This document shows positions 1-9,352 of a stretch of DNA of 26,984 bases, piece by piece; position 1 is the stretch's first letter, and each line of letters opens with the position of its first letter. The notes beneath the pieces were generated by a model, which was given only the letters and a program-made list of their open reading frames with translations, did no database searches and had not been told where the DNA came from. The stretch is from Chara braunii (taxonomy: Eukaryota > Streptophyta > Charophyceae > Charales > Characeae): contig BFEA01000234.1 in assembly GCA_003427395.1 (NCBI GenBank), forward strand, positions 1,710,897-1,737,880, given 5' to 3'. A program made the translations under genes and the position numbers.

Positions 1-70
<70 letters not shown>

Positions 71-308
71 TGGTGTGATGTGTGTGACGAGTAATTTGGC
101 CACATTTCCCCGTGTATAGAATCACATGCCATTTGGATGCAAGGCCAGAATTCCCACAAACTACTGGAACACACACGCACACAAACACACACACACACAC
201 ACACACACAGATGGTGTGATGTGTGTGAGGAGTAATTTGGCCACATTTCGCCATGTATAGAATCACATGCCATTTGGATGCAAGGCCAGAATTCCCACAA
301 ACTATTGG
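1..308. repeat. CA microsatellite and 141-bp tandem duplication
   Basis: Positions 1-68 are an uninterrupted (CA)n tract, and a second CA tract ends at 209. Each is followed by nearly the same approximately 100-bp sequence (69-169 and 210-308), which begins GATGGTGTGATGTGTGTGA. The unit is therefore about 141 bp and is present nearly twice with only a few mismatches. It lies in an intron downstream of the OR exon at 374-499 (minus strand). Confidence 0.9.
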
Positions 309-373
309 AAGTCGGGCCACGTTTTCCGGATAAAGAAGAAGAGGATTGAAGAGGAGAAAAAGGGATAACTTAC

Positions 374-499
374 CAACGGAGGGAGAAGAGGAATTGACGA
401 CGGGTATTCTTGCATGTCATCCTCCTCCTCAGAGTCGGAATGGCCGTTGATCCTGTTTTCCGCCTTCCTCAGTCGCTGCTGAATTCGCAGCCTCCGCAC
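374..499 (-). CDS. OR: ORANGE (OR) protein, internal exon
   Basis: This is a 42-codon, phase 0-0 exon on the minus strand. It is preceded by an acceptor (TGTCAG, 505-500) and followed by a consensus donor (GTAAGT, 373-368). Its peptide begins VRRLRIQQR, passes through an acidic stretch (SDSEEEDD) and ends PSSIPLLPPL. This order matches the region of plant OR proteins between the conserved MEEVRRLRIQQR block and the first membrane segment. OR is a plastid DnaJ-type zinc-finger protein that stabilises phytoene synthase and promotes carotenoid accumulation and chromoplast formation (family knowledge). The exon joins in frame to the one at 4623-4776, recreating MEE|VRRLR across the splice. The membrane segments and cysteine-rich zinc-finger exons would lie beyond position 1. 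Both splice sites and the reading frame are intact, so a functional gene is likely. Identity rests on recall of the family, not on a search. Confidence 0.85.
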
Positions 500-1242
500 C
501 TGACATGAATTTTTGAATATATAATTCATTTACCCATGCAATGATTCCATCGGCCGTTAGTAATGACAAGTTTTTTTTTTGTTTTTTTTTTAATCAAGCA
601 CTAACATAGTGCAATCAGACTCGCTTTCTTCGCACCTCGCATGCATACAAACAGATGGCATTCCACACTGGCGCTGGGCTACTCAAGGCGAGGACACAGT
701 TCAGATACAAACACGTTTCAATTTAACTATGGTGCCTGAGCGCTTGTACATCCCTCTTCGCCTCAACTGTCCACACACACTTCACACTGGATCTCCCTGG
801 ATATCCCATGCACACACACTCAGTAGCGAACACACACACACTGAACTCTGTCTCTAGCTACAGCGGCTATGGCCGCCTAACCTCTACTGGCTATGGATAC
901 TCTATCTCCCTTCAGCCCACTTCGACCTCGGGCATCTGCAGACCACCTCGCACAAGACGCTATGGCAGCGCTTCCGCATGGCTCACGCAGGAATGAATGA
1001 ATGGCTGGACGCTGCCTCTTGATTTATACTTCTGTAAGTCGCTGGTCTGCCCTTTTCCACCGGGCCCATGGTGCACACAGTCCCTCATGGTACTTGCTGA
1101 CTGTACAAAGTGAGACTGGGACTGGGTACCGCTGACTAAACGAAGTTGGACTCACCACTTGCCCACTTGCCTCTGGTCTGCTGTGAGTAACGTGACAAAA
1201 ACTCGAAAGGCCACTTCCGGACCTTCCGGAAGTCTGTGGACT

Positions 1243-1337
1243 TGGCCTTTCGGGACTGTAGCAGCTACGACCTTGACCTTTCAGGACTGTAGCAGCTACG
1301 ACTTTGACCTTTCAGAATTGCTACAGCTACGGCCTCT
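1243..1337. repeat. Short tandem repeat, about 33-bp unit, three copies
   Basis: The unit CCTTTCRGGACTGTAGCAGC followed by TACGAC occurs at about 1244 and 1277, with a more diverged third copy at about 1308. It contains the short palindromic core GTAGCAGCTAC. Confidence 0.75.
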
Positions 1338-1732
1338 ACACAACTATGACCCCTAGTCGACAGACCTAGAGATCGAACCCCTACAGCTACACAGACCTAC
1401 GACAGGCAACAGTCAACTACCAAAACACAGGTCACGGGCTCAAACACACAGGGGTCGACTCGATACCGTACACGGGTGTGGTAAGGTCTAGGGATTGAGC
1501 CCTGGGATCTGCATCTGCTACTGCTAAGTGAAAACGGTTTCAATAGTCTGCAGAAAAAAGGAACAAAAAACAAAAAAGGATTGACTCTTTCTGCAATGTG
1601 GTGAGCACAGAGTCCACCACCCACCCCTGCCGGAAGGCTGCCCAGTCCCCTGGCTGGGCAGCCTCAGCGCCGAGGTTTGGACCACTTTCAACACCCCGGC
1701 CGCAGTCACACGCCGCCAGGTGCCTTCAGAAA

Positions 1733-1823
1733 AATGATGATGACGATGATTGTAATGGTGGATGATGATGATCATAATGACAACTGTGATGGTAAAATGA
1801 TGATGATGATGATGATGATGATG

Positions 1824-1872
<49 letters not shown>

Positions 1873-1899
1873 CGATGATGATGATCGTGACGATAACGG

Positions 1900-1940
<41 letters not shown>
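1733..1940. repeat. (ATG)n trinucleotide microsatellite
   Basis: About 200 bp is dominated by ATG/GAT triplets, with interruptions near 1785 and 1880. In different frames it reads as poly-Met, poly-Asp, poly-His, poly-Ser or poly-Ile, which explains several spurious open frames. Confidence 0.95.
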
Positions 1941-1941
<1 letters not shown>

Positions 1942-2217
1942 CTTCTCCATCGCGACATTCAGGTGCAATTAACCAAGTACCAATCGACATTCGACCTCGC
2001 ACACACGCAGAGAACATTGAGGTGAGAGTGCACACTAGAGAAGCCAATAGCCGAGACACACTCGATGCATGAGGATCATGCACTGAGTTATTATTACTAT
2101 ACAAAGAAATTACTCCCGTCTCCACAGGTCCTTGCCGCTCACACACAACTCAAACCAGATAGATGGCGACTACGACTCTTCTGTCTTTCTCTCCTGTCTC
2201 TCACCGCTTGAATCGCG

Positions 2218-2219
<2 letters not shown>

Positions 2220-2309
<90 letters not shown>

Positions 2310-2310
2310 N

Positions 2311-2399
<89 letters not shown>
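2220..2399. repeat. (CT)n microsatellite with an N in the middle
   Basis: An unbroken CT dinucleotide tract is interrupted only by one N at 2310. The N marks an unresolved base or a collapsed gap, so the true tract length is unknown. Confidence 0.95.
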
Positions 2400-2403
<4 letters not shown>

Positions 2404-2433
2404 GTATCGCTCTTCCTCACTCTCTCTCCTAAA

Positions 2434-2794
2434 CCTAGATCGTAACCCTGGATACAACCACTCAGATCCGGTTCCAACCTCGGCGCCTATGGCCACCTGA
2501 CCTCCTCCTCTACTACCCTAGCTATGGTGAACCTCAGGCGCCACACAACATGCTCAACAAAAGTCGCACAGAGATTCACACCAAAACCAGATGTGGAACA
2601 TCAGATCAGCACAGCTCAGAAACTTCAATGAAAACTCGTGTTGTACAAATTCACAGTTCAGAGAGCCCAGTGCTCATCAGCGCATGCAACCACAACTTCG
2701 ACCAGGTAGGTACCCAAGTATCCTGCCCTGCAGCTATCTCCCTCTCCTTCTCTCATTCACTGTTGCTTGCCCTTGCTTCTCTCTCTTCACTCGT

Positions 2795-2862
<68 letters not shown>

Positions 2863-2968
2863 CGCGCGCGCGCTAGCCCTAGATCGTAACCCTGGGTACA
2901 CCCACTCAGGTAAGCTTCCCGGTTTGGCGGCTATGGCCGCCCAAGCTCCAATCTTACTACCCTAGATA
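2434..2968. repeat. Dispersed repeat flanking the CT/CG tracts
   Basis: A sequence beginning CCTAGATCGTAACCCTGG is followed by a GGCTATGGCC-like block and CTACCCTAG. It occurs right after the CT tract (2434-2524) and again right after the second CT/CG tract (2877-2968). Part of it (GGCTATGGCCGCC) also appears near 866. Each copy begins at the end of a microsatellite, so microsatellite and flank appear to have been copied as one unit. Confidence 0.7.
2797..2873. repeat. (CT)n followed by (CG)n
   Basis: About 50 bp of CT repeat passes directly into 27 bp of alternating CG (2847-2873). Alternating CG of this length is a classic Z-DNA-prone sequence, and such long CpG runs are uncommon in methylated plant genomes. 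Confidence 0.95.
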
Positions 2969-2981
2969 TGAAGACCCTTAG

Positions 2982-3880
2982 CCCTCTTCCTCTTCTGGCC
3001 CGCTCTGCCAAGTCGACCAACGGACAAGCAGCTTGGCAGTGCTTCCGCATATCGCAACTGAACAAGTGATGAGCCACTGCACTGTAGCAGCTAAATATAG
3101 AACTGGACGTGACTTGGCCTTCTTCAGACCAGAACCTGTCGGCCACGGCCTGTCTGCTGCAATCATTTTGTCCATCCGGTTGTTTTCGGACTTTCCTCTG
3201 ACAAGCTGCAAAAATAGGCCTTGGGACTGGACTGGACTAGACTGTTCTTGTCAGGGACCGGACTATGAGCCTACGACGCATCAACTTATGGACCCCTAGA
3301 ACCAATAGCCTAGGACGGAGACCCTTTGGAACTTGACCTGAATGGGACTGGGAGAATTTGGGACTGTGGAACTAGGACTCGGGATGTCTGCAGCGTGAAT
3401 CCTTTCATCTTCCTTCTTGAGGCACAGTGCGCCCAAGTCGGTGGATCGCACAAGCAGCAGCAGGGCTTCCGCATCTCCTGAATGAACAAACACCCAGCCG
3501 CTGCACTGCAGCAGCTAAAAATAGGATTCGAGACTTGGATTGGCCTGCTTCAGACCGGTAACGGTCGGCCACGGCCTGTCTGCTGCATTCATTTTGTTGG
3601 TCCGGTAAGCTCCGGACTTTCCTGGGACTTGCTGCAAAAATATGACTTTGGACTGGACTGGACTGGACTGGACTGGACTTTTCTGGTCGGGTACCGGACT
3701 GACTTCTAACTACCGACTTTTCTACGGTACCGGCCCGACCTATAGCCTACGATGCTTGCACCTAGTAAGTCCTACTGGCCCTACTGGACCTAATGGGCCG
3801 TGGACCATCCGGGACTGGGACTTCGGACTTTGGGACTGGGACTTCGGGATGTCTGCAGCGTGAAATCCTTTCACAGGCCA
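2982..3880. repeat. Direct duplication of about 430-470 bp
   Basis: The blocks starting near 2982 and 3411 share a series of collinear landmarks. These are GCTTCCGCAT, CACTGCACTG with AGCAGCTAAA, GGCCACGGCCTGTCTGCTGC, CATTTTGT, and the shared end GATGTCTGCAGCGTGAA (3382 and 3848). A weaker third relative lies near 968-1060. The copies are clearly diverged, so the duplication is old. Confidence 0.75.
3640..3679. repeat. (GGACT)n pentanucleotide repeat
   Basis: Perfect GGACT units run in tandem. A shorter version at about 3226-3240 sits at the matching place in the other copy of the large direct duplication, so the array expanded after that duplication. Confidence 0.85.
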
Positions 3881-3891
3881 AGTTGTGGTGG

Positions 3892-3946
3892 AATGATGAT
3901 GAAGATGATGAAGATGATGATGTTGATGATGATGATGATGATGATA
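3892..3946. repeat. (GAT/GAA)n trinucleotide repeat
   Basis: A tract of GATGAA and GAT triplets. It is low complexity with no coding signal. Confidence 0.85.
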
Positions 3947-4069
3947 ATTGCTCCATAGCCCACCCCTCCTCCCCCAACCCCCCAGCCTGCCCAACCAATT
4001 TTTGCTAAACACTTAAGTTAAGAAGCATAAAAGATCCCGGATTCGGGCGAACAGACAGGTTTTATTGTC

Positions 4070-4161
4070 CTCATCATCATCATCGTCATCATCATCATCA
4101 TCGTCATCATCATCATCATCATCGTCATCATCATCATCATCAACAACAACAGCAGCAGCAG
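4070..4161. repeat. Compound trinucleotide repeat (TCA)n (ACA)n (GCA)n
   Basis: TCA/TCG triplets run to 4140, followed by CAACAACAAC and AGCAGCAGCAG. It gives poly-Asp in one minus frame, which is not a gene. Confidence 0.95.
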
Positions 4162-4340
4162 TATGGTGCCAGTGCATGAGTGGAGTTTCTGTCACTTACC
4201 CTTGCAAGCTCTCAAAGTATAGACAAAGACTATTCTGAGCTTTCAAGGCCTATTCCTAAGCATGTTATACCCAAACGCATAAGGTAGGCAGGCATGAGCG
4301 CAACCCTGTAGTCCAGTGTATTTGAGGGCGAGAGGGAGGG

Positions 4341-4343
<3 letters not shown>

Positions 4344-4378
<35 letters not shown>
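4344..4378. repeat. Homopolymer of 35 G
   Basis: A run of 35 G residues is flanked by shorter G-rich blocks (4325-4343 and 4379-4396). It is a strong G-quadruplex-prone sequence on the plus strand, inside the OR intron, so C-rich in the OR transcript. The exact length is likely error-prone. Confidence 0.9.
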
Positions 4379-4379
<1 letters not shown>

Positions 4380-4622
4380 GGAGAGGGGGGGCGGGTAACT
4401 TGTCATGAACCTGTTCAGCTTTGCAACCAGGTGCAAGGTAGCACACACGACACCACATCCAACATATGCATCCTTGTTGCAAAGCTGAACACGTTCAGAT
4501 TTTGAACCCTTTTTTTTTCCCTTTTAAGCAACTATTTGAAGCAGAACGCTGAAAAAAAACGCAAGAAAGGCGGCGGGGGGAGGAGAAGGCGGAAGGAAGG
4601 AAAGAGTTGATGTCCTACCTAC

Positions 4623-4776
4623 CTCTTCCATCAGTAGAAAGATCTTGTTCCGTCTCCTTGTGATGTTCTCGGCAATTTCTTGCAACTGCAGTTTTGCGAA
4701 ATCCTCCACGGTATCTCTTCCCTCGATGATTATAAATTTTTGACTCGACAAATCATCGTTGTCCACGTCCGCACCT
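4623..4776 (-). CDS. OR: ORANGE (OR) protein, exon upstream of the 374-499 exon
   Basis: The minus-strand frame encodes FIIIEGRDTVEDF, LQLQEIAENI and RRRNKIFLLMEE, ending exactly at a donor GAG|GTAGGT (4622-4617), phase 0. This is the conserved block that follows the transit peptide in plant OR proteins, where I recall EGPETVQDF...QLQEI...RRNKIFLxMEE. It joins in frame to VRRLRIQQR at 374-499. Family knowledge places this N-terminal region in the phytoene synthase-interacting part of OR. The arginine altered in the melon golden SNP appears to correspond to the middle R of RRRNK (codon 4655-4653, AGA), the ordinary allele, though I aligned it from memory. The 5' boundary is uncertain: the frame is open to a TGA near 4815, and candidate AG acceptors after the pyrimidine-rich stretch lie at 4778-4777 and 4776-4775. 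No upstream transit-peptide exon was recognised. Confidence 0.85.
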
Positions 4777-4779
4777 CTT

Positions 4780-5490
4780 ATCGACGACGAGAGGGTAGAA
4801 AAGGTTTTGCAGCATCAGCCACACCAACAAACAGACAGCAACACAAAAGGCAAACTGATGCTGAGCAATGATCTGTCTGCAAAATTCCTCCTAGATGTCA
4901 ACAACTGACGATCTCCGTTCTTTTTGCCACTTTCCTTTCAAATTTTGTTGATGCACGCCCGCCGCTCGGAGTAAGCCGTCGATGACGTGAGTCCCAAGAA
5001 TACCAACATGAGGAAGAGATGTAACCTGACGCAGCTGAAGAGTCAAATCAGATATTAGGGGTGTCTCATGATGGAGAAAAATTTGGCCCCACCCAAGGTG
5101 AGAAGCTGATTGAGCCTCTGGCAAAATAATTTGGAGGCTCAGGACAGGGCATCCAAGGGCCACGAGAAAAGGAAATTGTCCCAATTCGGGCCGTGGGGGT
5201 GGCACTAGGCTCAGTGCCAAACAACGAAAAAATAAAAAAGTCCCCTGCCCCCAGGTGGGCCCTGTCCAGCGTCCCCAAACTTTTCGGAGAGGCTCACCCG
5301 CATTCTCCAGATGTACTGGAGGTTCAACTCGCGCCTTTCTGGCCCCATGTTAAGAGCTTCCGGTATGGAATGAGACTTAACGGAAAGTAGATCGATCGTT
5401 TTCAATGTTATGATGATTTAGATTGATCGGTCAGTTGGGCCATAAGGACCTGTTTAAGGTGAGAAAAAAAAAAGATTGATCAGTCAGTTC
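4780..5490. other. No identified gene; presumed OR upstream intron or 5' region
   Basis: I recognise no gene, RNA or element here. Several frames of 60-110 codons exist on both strands, none with a recognisable motif. If OR is complete, a transit-peptide exon could lie in this stretch or further upstream, past the retrotransposon. Transit peptides are too variable to identify by eye. Confidence 0.4.
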
Positions 5491-5497
5491 AATAAAG

Positions 5498-5640
5498 GGT
5501 GAGTTTGTACACCCATGAACTGTTGAAATACAGACCCCAAGTTCGAGTCCAGATACCAACAGATGAACAGAATAAAAACATTCTGAATTGTCTGGGGCCT
5601 GTCAGTTCAATGATGATATCTCAAGGCCTTCACCCTTCTA
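5498..5640 (+). mobile_element. SINE-like copy 1 (tRNA-type B box)
   Basis: This copy shares the block ATGAACTGTTGAAATACAGA, a B-box-like AGTTCGAGTCC (5540-5550), GATGAACAGAATAAAA and a 3' body (TTCAATGATGATATC, TCAAGG) with the copy at 22125-22275. It shares the first part with 18455-18552. The arrangement of tRNA-like promoter motifs followed by an unrelated body is typical of a SINE. The A box is weak here. An A-run and GAA repeat follow at 5661-5690. Confidence 0.6.
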
Positions 5641-5660
5641 AAAACCAAGATTTTGGAAGG

Positions 5661-5690
5661 AAAAAAAAAAAGAAGAAGAAGAAGAAGAAG
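5661..5690. repeat. Poly-A and (GAA)n tract
   Basis: Ten A residues are followed by (AGA)n. This may be the decayed tail of the SINE-like copy that ends just upstream. A second GAA/GGA-rich stretch lies at 5808-5856. Confidence 0.8.
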
Positions 5691-5912
5691 ACTTAGAAGA
5701 GATTGTTAATGTGCCCCAGATCCGATCTCACACCGAGGAGGGAGGGGTCCAGACATAGAAGAGACCTCGTCGCTGAAATCGTACACAGACAAAGTATCAG
5801 GTGGGACATGGAGGAGGAGGAAGAAGGAGAAGAAGAAGGCGAAGAAGAAGAAGGAGATGCAGAAGACCCAATGTATGGCAGCGCCAAATAATAAGTCTCT
5901 TCTCCACCTCAC

Positions 5913-6947
5913 TGCAAGGAAAATGAGCGATAGCCAACTCCAGAAACCAAGCAGCATCATACACATAAAACCAGATAGTCGTGACCTCGAACCAAAAGCA
6001 GAATTGCAATACGAGTTCCACCAAATAAGGGCACAGCAAAAGCTCACAAGTGGCAATGTTGGAATAGTTTCATCATCATCAACAATGAACCAATGTCGAC
6101 ATCCTATCTCGGACTGGCGCTCTGCGCCCAGACTACAAATGGCAGATCTTATCTAGCCTATCTACAATGCCGCTGGTGACGTCAACAGCTCCCCGAAGTA
6201 CGAGCAGATCTCGGCCAATGCCATTCGCCTCAAGCACGAGGTATGTCTCTCGCATCACTCACAACCTTGATTCCCCACACACAGATGCCACATGCACCCA
6301 AGGACCACCATGCGCCCCATCCAGCATAGCGCAGGGCAGCTCGGCTATGGCTGCCTGCTCTTCCTGCTCACCCGTGAGCGTGTGGGCGTTGGCCAGCGAT
6401 TAGCGCAGCAGCGCTTGCGCAGCATGCAGCCAGTGCCCGAATACCAAATGTGGGGGCAGGCACTTTCCTATATGGAAGTGGCCTGCCTGCTGCGAGCGGC
6501 CTGGCTGCACTGGGCCCCTGCCCAGAGGCTTCCGGTAGGCCCCAAGTGGCTGAGCCCCAGTCCAAGGGAATCAGGCACAGGGCCTGGGGCGGTTACCCGT
6601 GTTCAACTGCCCACAGCCTGTGNTTCCGGTAGGCCCCAAGTGGCTGAGCCCCAGTCCAAGGGAATCAGGCACAGGGCCTGGGGCGGTTACCCGTGTTCAA
6701 CTGCCCACAGCCTGTGTTTGGTCCATGTCGCGTGTCTGGCCCAGGGCCTGCCACAGATACATTTGATGAAGGCAGCCTGGGCCTGGGCGCTCTCAACCAA
6801 CTGGCGCTGCTCAACTGCCTGAATTTCCCCAGTTGCGTGCTAGTCCAAAATAGGCCCCTCGGCCTTGGTCGGCCTGCCTTCACTTAGGGCGGCCGACAGT
6901 GCTGGAAACAGGGCCTGATAAGGCTCGTCGAGGTCTTGAGCCTTGCA
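5913..6947 (-). repeat. 3' LTR (left copy)
   Basis: It begins TGCAAGG and ends CCTTGCA, a perfect 7-bp terminal inverted repeat with the canonical TG...CA ends. It is collinear with 13036-13970 throughout. Its extra length comes mainly from a 93-bp perfect repeat around the N at 6623, plus 6 bp near 6106. Without those it is about 935 bp, the same as the other LTR. The 60-176-codon frames here recur in the other LTR and show no domain, so I do not call them genes. Confidence 0.93.
6530..6716. repeat. Perfect 93-bp repeat on both sides of an N (assembly join)
   Basis: The sequence 6530-6622 and the sequence 6624-6716 are identical and separated only by N at 6623. The partner LTR has one copy at the matching place (13652 onward). 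The simplest reading is two contig ends that overlap but were joined with a placeholder N. Confidence 0.85.
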
Positions 6948-6958
6948 TTCCCTCCTCC
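6948..6958 (-). other. Polypurine tract next to the 3' LTR
   Basis: Read on the minus strand, GGAGGAGGGAA lies immediately before the LTR start TGCAAGG. This is the expected position and composition of the plus-strand primer for reverse transcription. Confidence 0.8.
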
Positions 6959-6987
6959 ATACTTCGACAGTCCTCTGAGAAGTTCAA

Positions 6988-7335
6988 TTACTCAATCTGG
7001 CGCTTTCCTTTCTTCAATGACTTCTCGTACTGAGCGACAGCCTGTGGAGCAGTCTGCATCAGTTCCTCCCGGGTAAACCATCTATCCTCCTTTGGATCAG
7101 TGTGATGTCTGAACCGAACGCGATACTGCAGCTTCGGCTTTGGAGGACGACCCCTGCCTGTCGATCTTGGAACTGGTATTTCCCTGTGGTCCATGATGTC
7201 ATCGATGTCGACTTCTCCGTCCATGGTTGGGGGCAGCATCGAGCGATGAGAAGGGAACTCGGTTTCCTTGAACGGTGCGAGCTTGGAGGCGTGAAAGACA
7301 GGGTAAGTGCATAGGTGACCAGGGATCCGGATCAA
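6988..7335 (-). CDS. Integrase C-terminal region with chromodomain-like tail
   Basis: This frame of 115 codons ends about 30 bp before the polypurine tract, as expected for the 3' end of pol. The early segment YPVFHASKLAPF matches the conserved V-F-H-x-S-x-L block after the integrase core of Ty3/gypsy elements. The later segment contains IDDIMDHRE, a basic linker (RGRPPKPK), YRVRFRHH and a DRWFTREEL block. This fits the hydrophobic-aromatic pattern of a degenerate chromodomain. In chromoviruses this domain steers integration toward marked chromatin (family knowledge). It is separated from the preceding integrase part by a short broken stretch (7336-7391). Confidence 0.75.
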   Translation of the reverse strand: MIRIPGHLCTYPVFHASKLAPFKETEFPSHRSMLPPTMDGEVDIDDIMDHREIPVPRSTGRGRPPKPKLQYRVRFRHHTDPKEDRWFTREELMQTAPQAVAQYEKSLKKGKRQIE

Positions 7336-7391
7336 GATGGCCCGTCCGGATCATCCCCGACAATGTCTAGAACCTCCCATGGCCCGAAGTA

Positions 7392-7694
7392 CTAAGGCAT
7401 GAGCTTACGGGAGATCCCATGCTCTTGTCCTAGTTCAGAAGCTTTGACCCAGACTCTGTCCCCTACGTGGAATGTAGATGGGCGGCAATGCTTGTTCTCA
7501 GACTCTATCATTGCCGCCTGTGATCTGTGCATCTGCTCTACAGCTTTCTGCATCCGGCGTTCATATCGGTAGGCAAATTCTAAAGTGCCTGGTGCAGCAG
7601 TCGGCTGGTTTTCCGGTAGTAGGAAGTCTAGAGGCAGTCTAGGCTTGAAGGTTATTAGCAGGCTGTTAGGACTCACCCCTGTTGCGCTGTGCAC
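7392..7694 (-). pseudogene. Integrase, segment after the catalytic core (frameshifted)
   Basis: The 100-codon frame begins HSATGVSP, matching the usual conserved block after the catalytic core (N-x-S-x-H-x-S-T-G-x-S-P). It continues with a helical region and GDRVWVKASEL, the standard GDxVWV strand. It overlaps the preceding integrase frame by about 20 bp in a different frame, so a frameshift near 7680-7740 separates the two. It ends at a stop (7391-7393 region) soon after GISRKLMP. The text continues in the expected order toward the tail at 7335. Confidence 0.75.
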
Positions 7695-8473
7695 AGCGTT
7701 GTTATACAGACTGGCGATGAGAGGAAGTTTCTCATCCAGTCCACCTGGTTAGGCTTGATATAATGCCCTAACAAGTGTTGTACAGCGCGGTTCAGCTGCT
7801 CTGCTTGCCCGTTTGCTTCTGGGTGGCTCCCAGAAGTCATTCGCAGTTGTGTTCCCTGTTCTGCAGCTGCAGCCGTCCACAACTCACTGGTGAATCGGAC
7901 ATCCCGGTCGCTCATAATAGACTTTGGAAGCCCAAAGTCTCTGACCCAGTTCTCTTTGAACAGCTTGATCACATACTCAGTCGTGGCTGTAGCAGGCATT
8001 GCAACTAAACTAGCATACTTACTAAGCAATGACATAGACATATTGCATTCCGCTCTTGCTGGTGACCAGAGTGTCCATGAAATGCATAGACAGGGTCTCA
8101 CTGGCCTTTCCGGAATGGGAAGGGGCTTGAGAAGCCCAAGAGGGGCCTGTGTACGTGGCTTGTCCATCTGACACACTTGACAAGTCTCCACGTACAGCTT
8201 CGCATCTTTCATCATTGTGGGCCACCAGAATCGCTGCAACAAGTTTGCTGCAGTCTTTCTATATCCAAAATGTCTGGTGGCGTCATGACACTCACCTAAA
8301 AATAAACTACGCAAAGACTCCCGATTTGGAACACACAAGCGTTTATTCCCAGGCTTCTCAAGAAACAGCAGGTCGTTGACCAACACAAACTCGTCAGCAG
8401 TTGCTTTGTCCTTTGCCTCGAGTCTGCGTATCACCTCGACCATAAACGGTTCCTCACGATAGGCTTCCACCAA
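7673..8473 (-). pseudogene. Integrase zinc-binding domain and catalytic core (frameshifted)
   Basis: The 266-codon frame carries the zinc-binding H63-x4-H68-x29-C98-x2-C101 motif. It also carries the second and third catalytic residues of the DD35E triad, D189 (SDRDVRF) and E225 (NGQAE), correctly spaced by 35 residues. The first catalytic aspartate is not in this frame. It appears as SMHFMDTLVT in a neighbouring minus-strand frame (within 8022-8225), so two compensating frameshifts surround residues about 127-150. The enzyme would insert element cDNA into the genome, but this copy cannot be active as read. The N-terminal end overlaps the RNase H tail frame by a few dozen bases in another frame. 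Confidence 0.9.
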
Positions 8474-8790
8474 GGATTGAGTAACATCGTCCGCAAGCCC
8501 AAACTCCGTGACAGCACACCGAGGAAGTTTGGTCTACGCGACAGCGCGTCAGCAACCTTGTCGTACTCCCCTTTGATGTACTGAGGCTCGAAGTCATATT
8601 GCTCAATGACTTCGATCCTGCGTTTCAAAGCATCGGAGAGCACAAGCTATGTCTTCATCCACCTTAGGGTCTGATGAGAAGTCTTGGCATAGAAGAATCT
8701 CCCAAGGAGATAATGCCTCCAGTGAGTCAGAGCTTTATAAATCGCATAGAGTTCCTTCTCATAGGTGGACTTAGCCAAGCTAAGCCAACT
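8431..8790 (-). pseudogene. RNase H C-terminal half and linker (stop and frameshift)
   Basis: In the frame beginning near 8790 the minus strand reads YEKELYAIYKALTHWRHYLLGR and then SHQTLRW, which are conserved RNase H segments of Ty3/gypsy. A TAG at 8649-8647 interrupts it. The 70-codon open part downstream (8431-8643) contains RRIEVIEQYDFEPQYIKG and DKVADALSRRP, the conserved end of RNase H with the catalytic D of VADALSR. The stop sits where relatives commonly have Q (KTQL), so a C-to-T change of CAG is likely. Confidence 0.8.
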
Positions 8791-9352
8791 TTTGAGAGGG
8801 CATCTTTTTGGACATGTACTCTACAAGCCTTAACTTTTTGCCCTCCTGTTGCACAAGCACGACACCAATTCCATATTGGCTGGCATCCGTGGTTACTACG
8901 AAAGGTTTGTCAGGATCCGGAATTTTCAAGACCTCATGGTGTGTTAGAGCATGCTTCAGGTGTCTGAAGGCAGCCTCACACCTGTTTGTCCACTCCCACG
9001 GGGTGTCAAGGCATGTCAGGTCCGTCAAAGGGGCGGCCACTATGCTATAGTTCTTGACAAAATTGTTGTAGTAGTCGGTCATCCCTAAGGACCTCATCTC
9101 AGTCACAGACTGAGGACGCGGCCAGTCACGAATGTTGGCCACCTTCACGTCATCGGGTTTCAATCCCTCTGCTGAAATTTCATGACCCAGGTACAAGATC
9201 CGGGTGCGGCCAAACTCGCACTTCTCCCGGTTAATCTTGAATTGGTGCTGCTGAAGGAGACTAAGGACTTTATATAAATGACCAACATGCTCTTCGGCAG
9301 TCCTACTGAAGCTAACTATGTCATCGAGGTACACGATGACAAACTTGTCCAA
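8780..9352 (-). pseudogene. Reverse transcriptase thumb and RNase H N-terminal half
   Basis: The 190-codon frame starts with a second copy of the RT catalytic box (YLDD, residues 8-11). It continues through the thumb and connection (LGHEIS, residues 55-60; WPRPQSVTEMRSLG) into RNase H (TTDASQYGIG, residues 154-163, containing the first catalytic D). The usual FLGLxxYYR block is shortened here to LGMTDYYNNF. It ends by frameshift at QKLA, and the RNase H continues in another frame below 8790. Because the upstream RT frame already contains YLDD, this one begins inside the internal tandem duplication at 9101-9606. Confidence 0.88.

Larger units (their letters stand above)
500..4622 (-). other. 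OR: Long intron of the OR gene, filled with repeats
   Basis: This is the interval between the donor at 4622 and the acceptor ending at 500. It holds no recognisable exon. Its contents are mostly tandem and dispersed repeats listed separately: ATG, CT, CG and ATC tracts, a 35-G run and an approximately 430-bp direct duplication. Position 2310 is an undetermined base inside a CT tract, so the true intron length is uncertain. The unlisted stretches 530-1240 and 1340-1730 show only degenerate CA/CACTG-rich sequence and no gene. Confidence 0.7.

Noticed and set aside
1355-1520. Two tRNA B-box-like motifs on the minus strand (GGGGTTCGATC and GGGCTCAATCCC)
   Set aside because: No A box at suitable spacing and no shared body with other SINE-like copies, so the support is too weak.
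1524-2146. Poly-His, poly-Met, poly-Ser, poly-Asp and poly-Ile frames
   Set aside because: All are the ATG/GAT microsatellite read in different frames.
4891-5405. Minus-strand frames upstream of the OR exon as the transit-peptide exon
   Set aside because: No splice-site pair in the right phase and no transit-peptide-like composition that I could defend.
6292-6822. 176-codon frame and its counterpart in the right LTR (13409-13789)
   Set aside because: It lies inside the LTRs, crosses the N join in one copy, shows no known domain, and the pair is explained by LTR identity.
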